64,000 nucleotides of DNA. Source: Austropuccinia psidii. Taxonomy: Eukaryota > Basidiomycota > Pucciniomycetes > Pucciniales > Sphaerophragmiaceae. Every line of letters begins with the position of its first letter. Position 1 is the stretch's first letter. Below the pieces are notes generated by a model, which was not told where the DNA came from, did not search any database, and saw only the letters and a program-made list of their open reading frames with translations. The DNA is taken from assembly GCA_023105745.1 (NCBI GenBank), contig JALGQZ010000008.1, positions 26,177,866-26,241,865 on the forward strand. Reading direction: 5' to 3'. The position numbers and the translations under genes are program-made. Below, in pieces: positions 39,582 to 51,764 of this stretch.

Positions 39582-41105
39582 TGTGGTATACCACTACCAT
39601 TTTGGCTTAATGGACAAACTAAGCAGGAATATTTTTCAATTTTCCTTAGGCCCTTCCCAATATATTAGAGTATTAATTTACTTTGAAAAAAATTATAAGA
39701 AGAACTAAAACCATCAAAACCCAATAAAGCCCCCTTTTTTTATCAATTAACTTAACTATTATGTTGTGACACCCCAACGCACCACCAAGATGAGATTAAC
39801 CTTGAAGGGATTGCTTTACCTGAAACAATTATTTTTTACATATATTTTGATTTCTTTATTTTTTTACTTCAATTTGCTTTAAATATCATGGGTAGTAAAA
39901 ATAAACAAACATATACTACAGCACAGAAGGTCCTAGTTACAATTAGAATGCATGAAATTACATTTCAGGGCAGATTTGTACCATAATAGGGGTCATAAAT
40001 ATTAATTGAAAGTTCATTTATATATCAAAAAGTTAGAATTGGGGTTTAGATGAAAATTAGTCTTTATATTAATTTTGAGAAGGAAATGAATATTGAATTT
40101 AGAGGGTTAAAGCTATGAGAATTTTTTAATTCTGGATTAAAATTAAATTTATGTGAAAAGGATGGGTGTATCAGGTCAACCAATCAACCTTTGAGGCTTA
40201 GAACAGGAAGTAAATTAGGGTTAATACAAATTTCAAAAGAGAGATGGGAAAATGGTGTGAAAGGTCAAGGAGAATAGGCTAGGAAGTAGCAACAATCCAG
40301 TAAAATCAGGAGAGAAATATCACAAAAATTCAAAGAGGAGGTTTACAGGTATGAACTGTACAAGTGAAGTTAGAGGAACATACTATGTCACAGTACAATT
40401 ACAGCTTGCTGTAAATTCAAAGTAAAAAGGTCAAAATTTATAGTAGGTGTTTACAAATAGCAGAATTGAATGAATTAGTAATCACATGAATTAGTAGTAC
40501 TAATCTTGGAAGCAGTTAAGGAGGGGTAGCAGACAGGGCGTAGGGATTGAATACAGATGGAATGAGTTAAGGAGAAAAATCAATAGGCTAATTAATTAAT
40601 TTAATGAATATTAGTAATCATGGGGGAAAAGCACCTTAGTATGGAAGGAGATAGAGATCAATTTTAATCCAGGGACCAGAGCTTTCAGCTAGGAATATAA
40701 TCATTATGGAAACAAATTGACTTTACCCACAATTTCCCCACAAATTCAAAGAAAGAAACTAAAATACAGGTCATATGATAAAAAAAATCAAGACTAAAAC
40801 CTTATTTTCCCCACAAAACTCAATTCAAACACATCACATGATAAAAACTCAAATTGAGGACCAGAAAGATTTACCTGGTAATATCATCACCATGGAAACA
40901 AATTAATGTTCCCACACTTTCCCCCTGAATTCCAAGAAATTAACTAAAATACAGGCCATATGATTCAGAAAACTGTGTTTTCTCGCAGTTCCTTGATTAA
41001 CCCCAGCTGTGTTGCACAGCCTCACTCAAAACAAAACACAGCATGGAACAACCTGAAAAATTCTAAGTCCACTGTTTTTGACACTCACATGGAGGCACCA
41101 AAAAC

Positions 41106-41113
41106 TATAAATA
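41106..41113 (+). promoter_or_regulatory. TATA box of element A 3' LTR
   Basis: TATAAATA in the same context as in the 5' LTR (27959). Confidence 0.55.
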
Positions 41114-41432
41114 GAGGTACCCTCCCTGAAATTCTTTTTTCCTCATGGCCTAGACAGAGGCTCATCACAAAAGAATAACTTATTGATATTTTTTATGAAG
41201 GAAATCTCCTCCATCAATATACATTATCCTCATCTTTAGGAATAATCAGTAGCTAAGCTCAGAATTATAGTTATCCCATCCCCATTCCTAAGTATTTCTC
41301 AGCAGGATGGTCTGAGTGATTATTAATTAATAGTAGTTAACAGTTGGTCTACTTTAATTAATAAAATCATCCCATTCACTATTACCATCCCATTTTTTCT
41401 CACTATCTAATCTCAGAAGAACTGTCTGAGTC

Positions 41433-43405
41433 TGTGAGCCTTTGAGATATGACCACACATTCAAAAAAGTCACAACAAAATTTCTGGAATAATTATACTT
41501 ATAATAATCATCTCAAAGACTAGAAAAAATACCATAAATAAGTACAAAATCTGAATTCACTCAGAATTTAATGAATAAACATGTGAAATAAATTACACCA
41601 TTAGATTTTCCATGGTAAAATACATATATGTCATTTTTATGGCATATCTGAAAAGTCAATAATTACTGAAGAATACGTAACAATACCTTAAAAAAGGTAT
41701 AAAAACTTATTTAACTCAAAGACAAATGAAACAACATGTGAAATAAATTTTACCATTGGATTCTCCATAACAAACAACACATAAAACAATTATACAGCTA
41801 TTCTCTAAAGTCAATACTTAAGGAATTAAGCTGAATATATGCACTTTTTTGCTCAATGCCTATATTCGTGGTTTTTGGCTAGTAACTCTTGAAGTATACA
41901 AGATAGAGAGATAAACCAAAGGTAAAGTCACCATTTGATTACTGTAAGAGAAAAGATATGAATTTCATTTTAAAAGTTATAAACAAGGTTAAAACGTTTA
42001 ATGGATTATTGACTAAAATCAATGAAGCTGTTGACCACTTTGTTGTGAAAGTGGTCCAAACTTAAAAATAAGTAGACAGTCAGATTCTACTAGTTCATAC
42101 ATTAATAATTATGTAATTTCTATTATAATATTCAAGGTATAACCCCTTGAAATCATGGTTTGAAGTTTAAAATATTAAATTTCAACAGAAAAGATGAGTT
42201 ACAAGAAAAATCATCAAAAATGGAGTTTTGATGATGTAATAAAATTCTCTTGGAAGTGTAATTAAAACATGCCAAGCTATCAGAATCCACTCTCCGAATG
42301 GCTGTAGCGTGTCTGACTCAAAAGCTATTAATGATCAAAGTTTAAGCTTAAATTTGATCATTTATGATCACTCAGTGTAATCTTATTTTAGGCTTAACAA
42401 TTATATAAGTGATAAAGCTGGTGAATATTAATAAAATTCACGAATTTTAGGCTTCTGCCAAGCCTATGATGTCAGCAAATTTAGAGCTATAGTGATAACT
42501 CTAAATAATGGCATAATAATGAGATAAGATGGTTTGATCATGATGTAATCATCACTAAACCTTGAAATACTGATCATTTCCAGTAGATACCATCAGTACA
42601 CATCTACTAGAAGCCTACTGGGCTCTAGAAGGGAGTTACTCACTATAAATAGCACTCTTTTTACTCTATTTTCCCCTCAGATGCATCAAAACATTAAAAC
42701 AATTAAATCAAAACGTAAAATCTTTATTATTTATATATAAATCATTTATATTATCAAATACCAAAGGTAATCTTTATTATAATCATCATTTTTGATGTGA
42801 TTACTTCAATTGCTCTGATGTTTTGCTACAAATCTTCTAAAATTCTCATTTCCACATAAAATCAAGAAAATTTGTGATTTCCCTTATTTTTATTTGTAAA
42901 TACAATTTAAATGAGTTGTATTTACATTATTTGGCAAAAATTCATCCAAAATTATTATATTAAGCATCAAAATTAGGTTTTTTTTGTCTTATTATAATAA
43001 TTTCTCTCTATTATTACTATTAATAATTCTTCAATTAATATAAAAAGTATTTATATTAATATATAACCTTAATATTGGTAATATTATTGTTATTATTTGT
43101 TTTTTATTAATAAAAAACAGTTTTTTACACTTTTATTATTTGTTGGTAACAATGATAAAGTGATTTGGAATATATTGATTATCTTATATTAATATATTTA
43201 TCTATTATATTATTTTTTTATAATATAAATTATATTATGATATTCATTTAATAATATAATTATTTTTACACCATAATTATAATAAGTCTTCATTATTATT
43301 ATAATTATTTTCTTTATCTTATTTCTTTTATTTATAAGGACATTCATATTACAATAAGTAAAATATTAGTAATTTTTACTTATTGTTTCATAGTCAAACC
43401 TTACA
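41433..43405 (+). repeat. solo LTR (element 2/3 family) inside the 3' LTR of element A
   Basis: A 1973-bp solo LTR, TGTGAGCC...AACCTTACA, flanked by perfect GAGTC repeats (41428-41432 and 43406-43410). The 5' LTR of element A keeps the unoccupied site with one GAGTC at 28294-28298. A hairpin GACCACTTT/AAAGTGGTC lies at 42033-42056. Confidence 0.93.
42644..42651 (+). promoter_or_regulatory. TATA box of the solo LTR
   Basis: TATAAATA in CACTATAAATAGCAC. The related inverted copy at 31408-33303 keeps a TATATAG-like box at the equivalent position. Confidence 0.5.
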
Positions 43406-44209
43406 GAGTCTTTTTCATAATTAGTAGTAGGTAGTAGCTTGTCTACATTGATTTTAAATCAAGCTCATTGACTATCCCATTTGTATTATTATCCCATTCC
43501 AAATTTTCTCAGTAGCAAATCTCAGTAGAACTGTCTGAGTGATTTATCATTAATAGTAATTAAATTTTGGTCTACATGAATTCATAAACTCATCTCATCT
43601 ACTACCTCCATTCCTAAATCTGCTCAGTAGCCAAGCTCAGTAGCATTGTCTCTGTGTTTTATATATGATAGTAGATAGCAGTTGATCTACATTCTTTTAT
43701 AGATCAATCCAATTTACAAGTCTCTTTAATCAGTAGCAAAGCTCCATAGTAAATTGAAACATATCAGTGTTTGTTATCCCAAGTCATCATCACAAAAATT
43801 ATTAAACCCTTAAAAAAATCATAGTGTTTTTTTTATTATTTATTATATTATCACCAGTGCTATCATCAAAATTGGGAATCCCTCAAGGTGTTACATTTCT
43901 CAGTAAAGTAATTACAAAGTCTTCTCTCAAATTTTATGTCTTTAATTATTTGTGTTAAGGTTTACTAAACCATTGTTTCCACATCAAACAAAGCCTGATA
44001 GAGTCTGTTGAATATAAATTTCTGACCCAGCCACCATCAAATAAATACAATTGATTGTGGAACTCAAGTAAAAATAATTCAGAATTATTAGGAAGAGCAG
44101 TCTAGATTCTTCTAAAACACAAGCATAGAATGGTTTAAAAGGTTGAATAGAAATTCAAAACTGTTTCCTTGTAATTACCCCTTCCAGGAACTTCCTCATT
44201 TATCCCACA

Positions 44210-44357
44210 ATTGAAGGGGTGCCCTGGGCCCATTTTTAATTAAAATGAGACAAAAAAATCTCTATTGGTCCAAAACCTCCCAAAACCCACCAAAAAAAGG
44301 TTTTTTCCCCACAACCCCCCCATAACCCATTTGTTCCATTTTCTTTGCACATCCCCC
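44210..44357. other. spacer between element A and element 4
   Basis: About 150 bases with C-runs (for example CACAACCCCCCC near 44310). No gene. It would hold the right target duplication of element A, but none is recognisable. Confidence 0.5.
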
Positions 44358-45080
44358 TGTCCCAGGGGCTTTCCTAAATGAAGAGGGCCTGGCACTCAGT
44401 GAACAGACTTACTTATAGAGGGATCAGAATAAATACTCAATTGGTAAGAGTAGTGACATAAGAGGAATAAACTCCTAGTAATAAAATAATAAGAATTAAA
44501 AGATTTGAGAGAAAACAAAAGCAACAATAAAGAGCCAACCACAAATAATCCTGTACCACTGTTTCAACCTGTTCAGAAAAGAGAAAAGGATTAATAAAGG
44601 ATATGGCCACCAGGACTCTACTGAACAGTTGAGGGAAGGCAAAGACTAACTTAATAATTAATAAAATAATATTTCTTAATGAGAAATAAAATAATATTAA
44701 ATAATAAATCCAATATTTTAATTAACTGGGGAAAAACCCCCAGGTGGGTGAAAGGGGTCTGGTATATGTGAAAAAGTGCCAGCCTGGAGTTTGAGTATTG
44801 AGAAACCATGATTGTATGATTGAAGAGCCAGTATTTGAGATGTGAAACTGTATTGGTGTATCCAATACAGTTATTTGAATTAATACAGGTCTTTGCACCT
44901 TCATTGAGGGCAGGCCTGTATTTGGTGAATCCTGTATTTGGTTTCTGCCTGTATTGAGCTGTATTGAGGTTTGAAATTGTATTTGGTAAATCTTTCATGA
45001 AGCCCCTTGCTGATTAGGTGTTGGAAAATTTTACATTAGTAATGAATGGTAATGCCCTGCCTGTCTCCATGGATGCAACA
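44358..45080 (-). repeat. 3' LTR of element 4
   Basis: A 723-bp LTR from TGTCCCAGG to GGATGCAACA. It is followed directly by TTATCCCCCTCTTGAAAG, the complement of a polypurine tract, which shows a minus-strand element. A related solo copy lies at 9229-9922. Short CAATACAG-type motifs recur inside it (44860-44960). Confidence 0.7.
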
Positions 45081-45595
45081 TTATCCCCCTCTTGAAAGTG
45101 GTGAGCTCTGAGCACCATAAGAGTAAGTGAATCTTGATGAGGTTAATTGAACTTTATTCCCCTCAATTACCCAGTTTTCATCCCTCATAACCTTTCTTCA
45201 TCAAGTATAATCTCAAGTTCCTTGATCTTCAAAACTTGTAGGTCTTTCTTCCTTGACTTGATTCTGATTCCTCCTCCCTTCTTTGAAAATTTTCTCTTCA
45301 TTTCTTCTGTTCTTCTAATTTTTTGATCTTCTTCTTATTTCAGTGTTTTTCACCCAATTTTTCTTGAGTCCTCATGCCTCATGATAAATGGTTATTCAGG
45401 TTTATGTCCTAAGAACTTACTTTCATGACATCAAATTGTCTTCATTTTTGAGATTGGGCCAAATTGGCTTTGTACTTGCTTTTGGGTCCTTGCAGGATCA
45501 ATTGAAATTTTTCCCCAATTGTTGTTTTCTGGGTTTTTTTAGCAGATTTCGCCAAAACGTGCATTTTGCAAGGTATTGAAGAATTTGATGATTTC
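45081..45595 (-). pseudogene. 3' interior fragment of element 4
   Basis: The sequence between the polypurine tract of element 4 and the start of the element 2 LTR. Read on the minus strand it is Lys/Glu/Arg-rich and broken, as expected for the tail of an integrase or Gag-pol linker, but no domain can be named. It is truncated on the right by element 2. Confidence 0.45.
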
Positions 45596-46355
45596 TGTAA
45601 GGTTTGTCTATGAAAGTCTTGATAATAGTAACAATATCAAGAGTACTATGACTGTCCTCAGTAGAAAAATATAATATATTAAAATATTATAACAACAAAT
45701 TTAAATATAATTATCAGAAAAAATTATATATATATATAAATAAATTTAATTATTACTATAAAATATAATAATTATAATGAATTATAATTATTCTATTATT
45801 GTTATAGTCACTTAAAATTATAACAATAAGAAGTGTAAAGCTCTTAATGAGACAATTACACATGGAAAATATAACTATTTAACCACTTATAAATAATATA
45901 AATATTATTTATAAAAGAATTAAAACACACACTGTGCAGAAATAATTTTCATATAAAAAATCTATATAAAAAAACTAATAATAGATAAAAAATATAGAAT
46001 TCTAGAGAAAACCCTACTTATAATATAAATTAATACAACAAGTCAAATACAACAGTTATTATATTAAAAGAGTATTATAAGCTAAAAACATGTCAAAAAT
46101 CAATAATTTAAATGCTAAAACAACTTCTTATGATTAAAATTATGATTAAAGAGTCTTTAAGAGGAATTTGTGGACTTAAAAGAGATTTAAGATGATAATT
46201 TTATAATATAAAATATATTATTGATGATTACAACAGTAATCTGAATTCTATGATTTCAATTCTTCAATTTAAAATTAATGAAGAATAAAATGCTTAATAA
46301 TTACTTTTAATAGTAAGATTTTATAAATAATAAAACTTTACCTGTTTAAATTTCT
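45596..46355 (-). repeat. 3' LTR of element 2, left part
   Basis: Starts TGTAAGGTTTGTCTATGAAAG, matching the starts of the LTR at 60648, the solo LTR at 31408 and the reverse complement of the end at 43405. It breaks at TTTCT where element 1 inserted. From about 45851 on it also matches, inverted, 60130-60647. Confidence 0.7.
46351..46355. repeat. target-site duplication of element 1, left copy
   Basis: TTTCT, repeated exactly at 56034-56038 on the other side of element 1. Confidence 0.95.
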
Positions 46356-47786
46356 TGTCAGGATGAAACTATGAAAGAGTGGTAATGTAGGCTATTTAAA
46401 ACTCAAACTATGTTTGTGACATGGTAAAAATGCTTTAAGAAGGTTTTGAGATGATTAAGAATAATTTTAAAGGGCTTTACTATAGTGGTTATAGTGGTGG
46501 TGAGCGCTGTTGGAAGCCCTGGGTGCAGCTTTATCTGTTGGGTTACAATAATAAAAAACTACAATAATTAAAACTTATAATTATACCTGATTATTAACCA
46601 AGAGTAAAGCTGTTTTTGACAGTTTACTACGTAGGTTATTCAAGAGCAGGATGAGGAAAGGCTTTTGACTGTGAAAAAGCCCTCCTTTTATCCTGCAATT
46701 GAGCTGGAAAGGCTGCTAGACCTTTCCACGGAGAGGAAGTGAAGATTTTTCACTCTCTATGACAGGCTTGCGGTTTTCAAACAACCTGTATACCCTGTAT
46801 TGGGCTCAGATGTGGTTTTGAAACCACATCTGGGCGGTTTTCACCAATACAGGGTGAAAGTTTTCATCTGGGGACCTCACAGCCTGATTCTGACATGTAT
46901 GACGCGTAGAATGCTGTACAGAAACTGTATGGGACCCCAGTATTGACTGGAATATGAGGTATTGAAGTAAAAACATGCTTCTTTGTCTATTTGACACCTC
47001 ATATTCATAGTTATGGGATATTATTCCATGGTAAGGCTGTATATGACAGCAGGTGGGATTTTGACCTTAAAATGGTCATAACTCTGTCAGTTTTTGAGAT
47101 GTCAAGCTCATAATTGGTTCATTGAATAGCTCTGTATGAGCTCTACACAATGGTACCCAACTTGACATGGCTATCATTCAATATGACAAAGCTATCCCAT
47201 GTACAAGTATTTTTGTACATTGGTGTGGTCTGGGCAAAAGCTGTATCATGCTTGTTTGGCCAATAACTTCTGTTGTAGTTGAGCTATGAGGAAATGGATG
47301 GCACCATCAGATAGCCCTGATTGTTCTCTTTCCAAAAAGACCCCACTTTAAGTATCTCACACTAAAACTGTAAAAGTTAGATGAGAGGTGAATGTTTTGT
47401 TCACCCTTATTTGGTCTGAATTTGACCATAACTCAAGTAATACTGGTGCTAGCTCAGTTTGGCTAGCACCATTAGATAGCCCTGGCTTAGAGCTTTATTT
47501 TGAATACCCATTTGATGGGGTTAAGCCTCTCCTTCTAGATTTTAGATGAGAGGTGAAAATTAAGGTTTATGCTCAGCAATAACTCTGAGCAGGAATAACT
47601 TTGTTATTTCTTGTCCTATGGTGATGGGACTTATGTTTTCAGAAAGAGGTGAGTTTCCTCTTTATTTTGATACCTTTTGAGCTAATTTGGCTCAGCTCCA
47701 TGTATTGGTGGTATCTTGGCTATACCATTGGTTTATGGTATTTTGGCTGTCATGCTTATGCTCTGGTTTTGAGTCACAGGCTGACA
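46356..47786 (-). repeat. 3' LTR of element 1
   Basis: 1431 bp. It contains the palindrome CAGATGTGGTTT-TG-AAACCACATCTG at 46807-46832 and a TGTACAA/TTGTACA hairpin near 47205. It also has a hairpin with 10-bp arms TGGTGCTAGC/GCTAGCACCA at 47444-47471, whose loop is TCAGTTTG. The loop is inverted in the other LTR. Confidence 0.95.
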
Positions 47787-47803
47787 TACCCTCCCTCTAA
47801 AAA
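47787..47803 (-). other. polypurine tract of element 1
   Basis: TACCCTCCCTCTAAAAA on the plus strand, the complement of an AG-rich tract, directly abutting the 3' LTR. Confidence 0.8.
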
Positions 47804-47810
47804 AGGCTCA

Positions 47811-49351
47811 TCATTGATGAGACTGTTCAGTCCTCCTAGAGGCTCTGAATCTCCTTAGATGAAGGTTCCCATCTGGTATGGCATCCTCTGCCAACCATTT
47901 GTCTTTGTCAGCTGTCTGGTTCTTGAATCTGACTAGATATTGTCTCTGATCCTTCCCATTGAGTCTGATTTTTCTGGCCCTGATGATTTTACTCACAGGT
48001 CCAGGAGAGTCTTCTACTTCCACTATTTCTGGTGGAGTGATGTTTTTCTTCCTGGAGGGGAATTTATCCTCCCCTGTTTGGAAGTATGGCTTGACCAGGC
48101 TCACTGGAAAGACTGGGTGTTTCCTAGAAAGCTCCTCAGTTAGCTTGACCTCTACTGCATTCTTCCCTATCAACTTAATGATAGTGAAGGGCCCTACAAA
48201 TGAGTCTCACATTTTCTTGGGTCCTTTGAGATTGTTAAAGTTCAGTGTAGACACTAACACCTGGTCCCCTTCCTTGAAGTCAGGTTCCATATGTGATTTG
48301 TCCCACCTTTGCTTGTTCTACTCTTTTGCCTCAGCTATGCATTTGGCAGCAGTATCACAGGCTTTCTTCCACATATCATGGAAGTCTTTGGCTGTGGGGT
48401 GGATGGTCAGAAGATTTTTCTTCAAGTGATCCACAGGTAACAGGGGATTCCACCCTTTCTCTACCCGTGCAGGTGTTTTTCCTGTGGTAGAGTGCTGGCT
48501 TGTATTATAAGCCAGTTGGACTGCTGGTTAGAGGGTGACCCAATCATGGGTGTATCCCTCATGGTCCTTGTATTCCATGCCATAGGCACAGAACCTCCTG
48601 AGGATGTCCTCCATTGTTTGGATAATCTTCTCAGCTAGGCCATCTGTTTGTGGATGGTAAGCTGTGGAAAAAGCAAGCTTGGTGCCAAGCATGTCATATA
48701 AATTGGTCCAAAATTCAGATGTGAATTTTGGGTCCCTGTCACTAATTATGATCTTAGGGACTCCACAGGTGGATATGATGTTATTCCAAAATAACAGAGC
48801 AGTTTCCATGGCTGTGTCCTCTTTATGGCATGGTAGAATCTCATGCTCTTGCTGAACCTATCAACTATGATTAAGCAGGCATTGTAGTTTTCTTTGCCTC
48901 CTGGGACAAGTCCTGTGACCCAGTCCATGTTGATGGTTTCCCATGGTTGTTTGGGTTCTTCTATGTGTTGAAGCAACCCATATTTCTTCCCATGTTTTCT
49001 ATTTGCCTTTTGGCATCTTTCACGAGTGTTGATGAATTCACTCAACTATTGCTCCCACTCGGGCCACCAAGCTGTGCTTGCTACCCTCTCTTTAGTCCTG
49101 TCCTCACTCATGTGTCCCATATAGGGGCAGTCATGGCATTCCTGCAGGATTAAAGAGATGTGGTCTCTGTCTATCACTGTGAGTGCACTGGTGTGCTTTT
49201 CTCTGTGATAAATCAGGACATCTATAAGGAAGAATTTATTGTCCTTATAGGCCCTCAACCAGGGTTCCTCCAGCTGGGTTTCCAGTTCTGGGATCCTGTA
49301 TTTTTTTTTGAAGGAGTTGGAGTAGTATGCTACACTGTTTGTGTTTAGCAT
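47811..49351 (-). pseudogene. integrase of element 1 with chromodomain-like tail
   Basis: Inserts the cDNA into the chromosome. The N-terminal zinc-binding region keeps both histidines (ECHD, MGHMS), but the cysteine pair reads TRERC, the first Cys replaced by Arg. The catalytic triad is present: D in NMDWVTG (48923-48925), D in IISDRDPKF (near 48738) and E in TDGLAEKI (near 48631). A basic C-terminal domain (STLNFNNLKGPKK) and a chromodomain-like end (YLVRFKNQ..DKDKWLAED) follow, with the final stop at 47811. Breaks are a frameshift in an A-run near 49300, TAG at 49046, a frameshift near 48835, TAA at 48528, TAG at 48318 and TGA at 48207. It continues from RNase H in the same polyprotein. 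Confidence 0.9.
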
Positions 49352-51764
49352 AAGATTTCAGTACTGCATTGAAAAATTCATTGTGCAGTTCTGAGGAACT
49401 TATTCCCAGTATGGGGGTTTCTGTCCCTTCTGAATCAGTGTTTCCACTGTCAAGGGTACCACTCCCTGGTGCCCATTCAGAGAATCTGAAGTTCTTCTTC
49501 CTATTTATTTCCATAAAATGGATAGGAATTTTTGCAGCAACTTCAGGGTCATAAGCTGGATTGCTTTTGATATTGTCCAGTGGCCATCTGCTAAGGCCAT
49601 CTGCATTGGTATGGCTTTTACCTTCCTTGTATATGATGGTCATGTTCCCTCTATACTCCTGGATGGCTATTTGCCATCTCAGCATGTGTCTATTAGTAGT
49701 CTTCATGTTTAGTAAAGACTTCAAGGCTGTGCAGTCTGTGTAGACTTCAAAGACTGCACCCTCCAAATAATAATGGAGTTTTTCTAGAGCCCAAACTAGA
49801 CATACACATTCTGTCTGGGTGGCCCCATACCTGGCTTCTGAATCTTTCAGCTGCCTGGAGATGAAACATATTACACCTTCTCTTGGTTCACCATCCACAA
49901 TTTGTCTTTGGTGAAGGGCTGCTCCCAAGCCTTGGCTGCATGCTGCATCTATATACAACTTGAATGGTAGTTCAAAGTCAGGCAAGATGAGCACAGGTGC
50001 ATTTGTGAGTTCATATTTGATCCTCTCATATGCATCCCTCCTTTCCTTGGTTATTTCAAAAACTACATCCTTTGAGCATAACTTGTATAAACTGCTAGTT
50101 ATGTGGGCAATGTTTGAGATGTGGTTTCTATAGTAGCTAGCAAATACAAGGAAAGATTGCATCTCTTTGATGTTCTTTGGTACTGGCTTTTGCAGTACTG
50201 CTGCTACTTTGTTCTGGTCAATTGCCAGACTAAGGCCTGAGACTTTGTGTCCTAGAGCTAGTAGCTCTTGTTGGCCAAAATTACACTTTTTAAGTGAAAT
50301 TTTCAGATTGATGGGTGTACATTTACTTAGCACTCTGTCTATGTATTTTACATGGTCTTCCCATGTCTCTGAGTATATAATGATATCATCAATATATAAT
50401 ACCATCCAGCCTTACATTATTTCTTCTTGAAATATGGTATCCATCATCCTTTGGAAGTGGGCTGGTGCATTCTTGATGCCAAATGGCATCCTGGTGTACT
50501 CATATATGCCCATATGGCATACTATTCTGAGCAACTTCATGGAGTTTGGTTTAACTCCATTTTGGTGGAAGCCTTTCATACAATCCATCTTGGTTATGTA
50601 TTTGGCTTTGGCCAGCTTATCCAAGGCATGAGGTATCCTTGGTATAGGGTACCTGTCTGCTTTTGTGTAGTTATTCAGGGTTCTGAAGTCTCCACACAAT
50701 CTAGACTTGCCATCATGCCAGGTGATCAGGACAGGAGTGGTGATTTCCACTATTTCATTATGTCCAATCTTCCTGATGACATCCATGTCCAGGAGTTCAT
50801 TGATGTGTTTTTCAATTTCTTTCCTGGTTTCCAGACTTGCTGGATAAGGAGGTCTCCTCAGCATGGGTGGATAAGGTCTTTCCACATCCAGATATAGTTC
50901 TATATCATGGCCTTTAATCTTGCCTAGTGGTTCTTCACCAATGGCAAATGCTGGTCTGTTCTTCCTCGGCATCTTCAGTAAACTTAGTTTTTGTTTACTG
51001 GTGAGGGTAGTGCTAAACTGTCCCTCCTTGAATTGCTTCAAGATTTGTTCTAGTGGATCCTGTGAAGATATGTGGTATATATCAAGTGAAAATCTCTTTT
51101 CCTTGTTGGTACCAATGGTAATGTGCCTGTTTTTACTGTTGTAAATATCTATGCCATACATCCTCTGGTAATCTGTTCCCAGTAAAAACCCTTGGATGTG
51201 GGCATCTTCAAACACTACAAACTCTGGGTTGAGTCTGATATTACCCTTCCTGTGGGGTATAATTATCTCTTTGATAATTGTCCCAATGGAAGTCATCTTC
51301 CCTGATGCACTTTTGAAGTTCTTTGCCTTAGTGGGAAAGAGCTGTTTCTCCCAGTGTGGGAAGTGGTTATCCAGATAATTTCTGGCCACTATGGAGCAAT
51401 GTGCTCCACTGTAAATGATCAGTGGGTGCTGAGCATTGTCAATACATACAGTCATTTTTGTGAGTGTTCCATGTATATATGCCATTCCTTTGGTTGGTGT
51501 AACCAGGAATGTTTGTGCATCTTGTGTGTGTTTGCACAAGTTCTTGTTGGCATTGTCCTGTGGCATTCCTGCTTCCAACTGTATTTCCTGGATTTCCAAT
51601 GGGGTTTCCTCTTGGTATTCCACTAGAAATTCCTCTCTTGGGTCTTGATCATCATCAGATGGTTCTCTGATGGCATCTCCCATAGAGTCTGATTCAGAAT
51701 CCTCTGTTGGAGGTTCTTCTTCAGGGACTTTTTCTATAGCATAGACTTTTTTCTTTGCTTTTGG
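49245..51764 (-). pseudogene. protease, reverse transcriptase and RNase H of element 1
   Basis: The pol core, in the same frame as gag. The protease (about 51132-51455) has YSGAHCSIV where a retropepsin needs DSGA; the codon TAC at 51411-51413 has lost the catalytic Asp. The later LLGTDY block is intact. Reverse transcriptase spans about 50170-50903. It shows CGDFRTLNNY, DCMKGFHQ (first catalytic Asp), MPFGIKNAPAHFQRMMD and the YIDD box at 50385-50396. TAA at 50412-50414 stops it just before YIDD. RNase H (49587-49964) has [28 protein letters not shown] and NADGLSRW. A linker rich in Glu/Thr leads into integrase, where an A-run frameshift near 49300 breaks the frame. Confidence 0.95.

Larger units (their letters stand above)
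25010..44209 (+). mobile_element. element A: large non-autonomous Ty3/gypsy-like LTR retrotransposon
   Basis: Complete in outline: 5' LTR (25010-29099), PBS-like site, gag, retropepsin, linker, antisense spliced gene, tandem repeat, polypurine tract (39571-39581) and 3' LTR (39582-44209). Once the three solo LTRs inserted into it are removed, the LTRs are about 2662 and 2650 bp and the whole element about 13.9 kb. LTR-to-LTR identity is about 90% by eye, so it is old, and no target duplication survives (CATGT left, ATTGA right). The interior of about 8.6 kb has room for pol. I found no reverse transcriptase, RNase H or integrase motif on either strand, so it would depend on a helper. The protease end (DTGAEL..IP, later VIGR.FL and GPPRGME) resembles a family I know from Austropuccinia. 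Confidence 0.8.
39582..44209 (+). repeat. 3' LTR of element A (interrupted)
   Basis: Aligns with 25010-29099 at about 90% identity by eye. It is interrupted by a solo LTR at 41433-43405 with a duplicated GAGTC. Net length is about 2650 bp, and it ends TATCCCACA. It carries the empty site (40238-40242) for the insertion in the 5' LTR. Confidence 0.85.

Noticed and set aside
25010..44209. Segmental duplication as the explanation for the two similar 2.65-kb blocks
   Set aside because: The blocks start TGTGG and end CACA, one is followed by a PBS-like site and gag, and the other is preceded by a polypurine tract, which fits LTRs of one element better.
47649..47858. Recurring short hydrophobic ORF with WYFGCHAYALVLSHRLT-type ending, also seen near 17160-17405 and 25624-25806
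   Set aside because: It is shared because all three lie at the same end of the element 1 LTR family; nothing suggests it is translated.
47959..48429. 156-codon plus-strand open frame, and similar plus-strand frames over 48-54 kb
   Set aside because: These are antisense shadows of the gag-pol of element 1, whose domains are on the minus strand.
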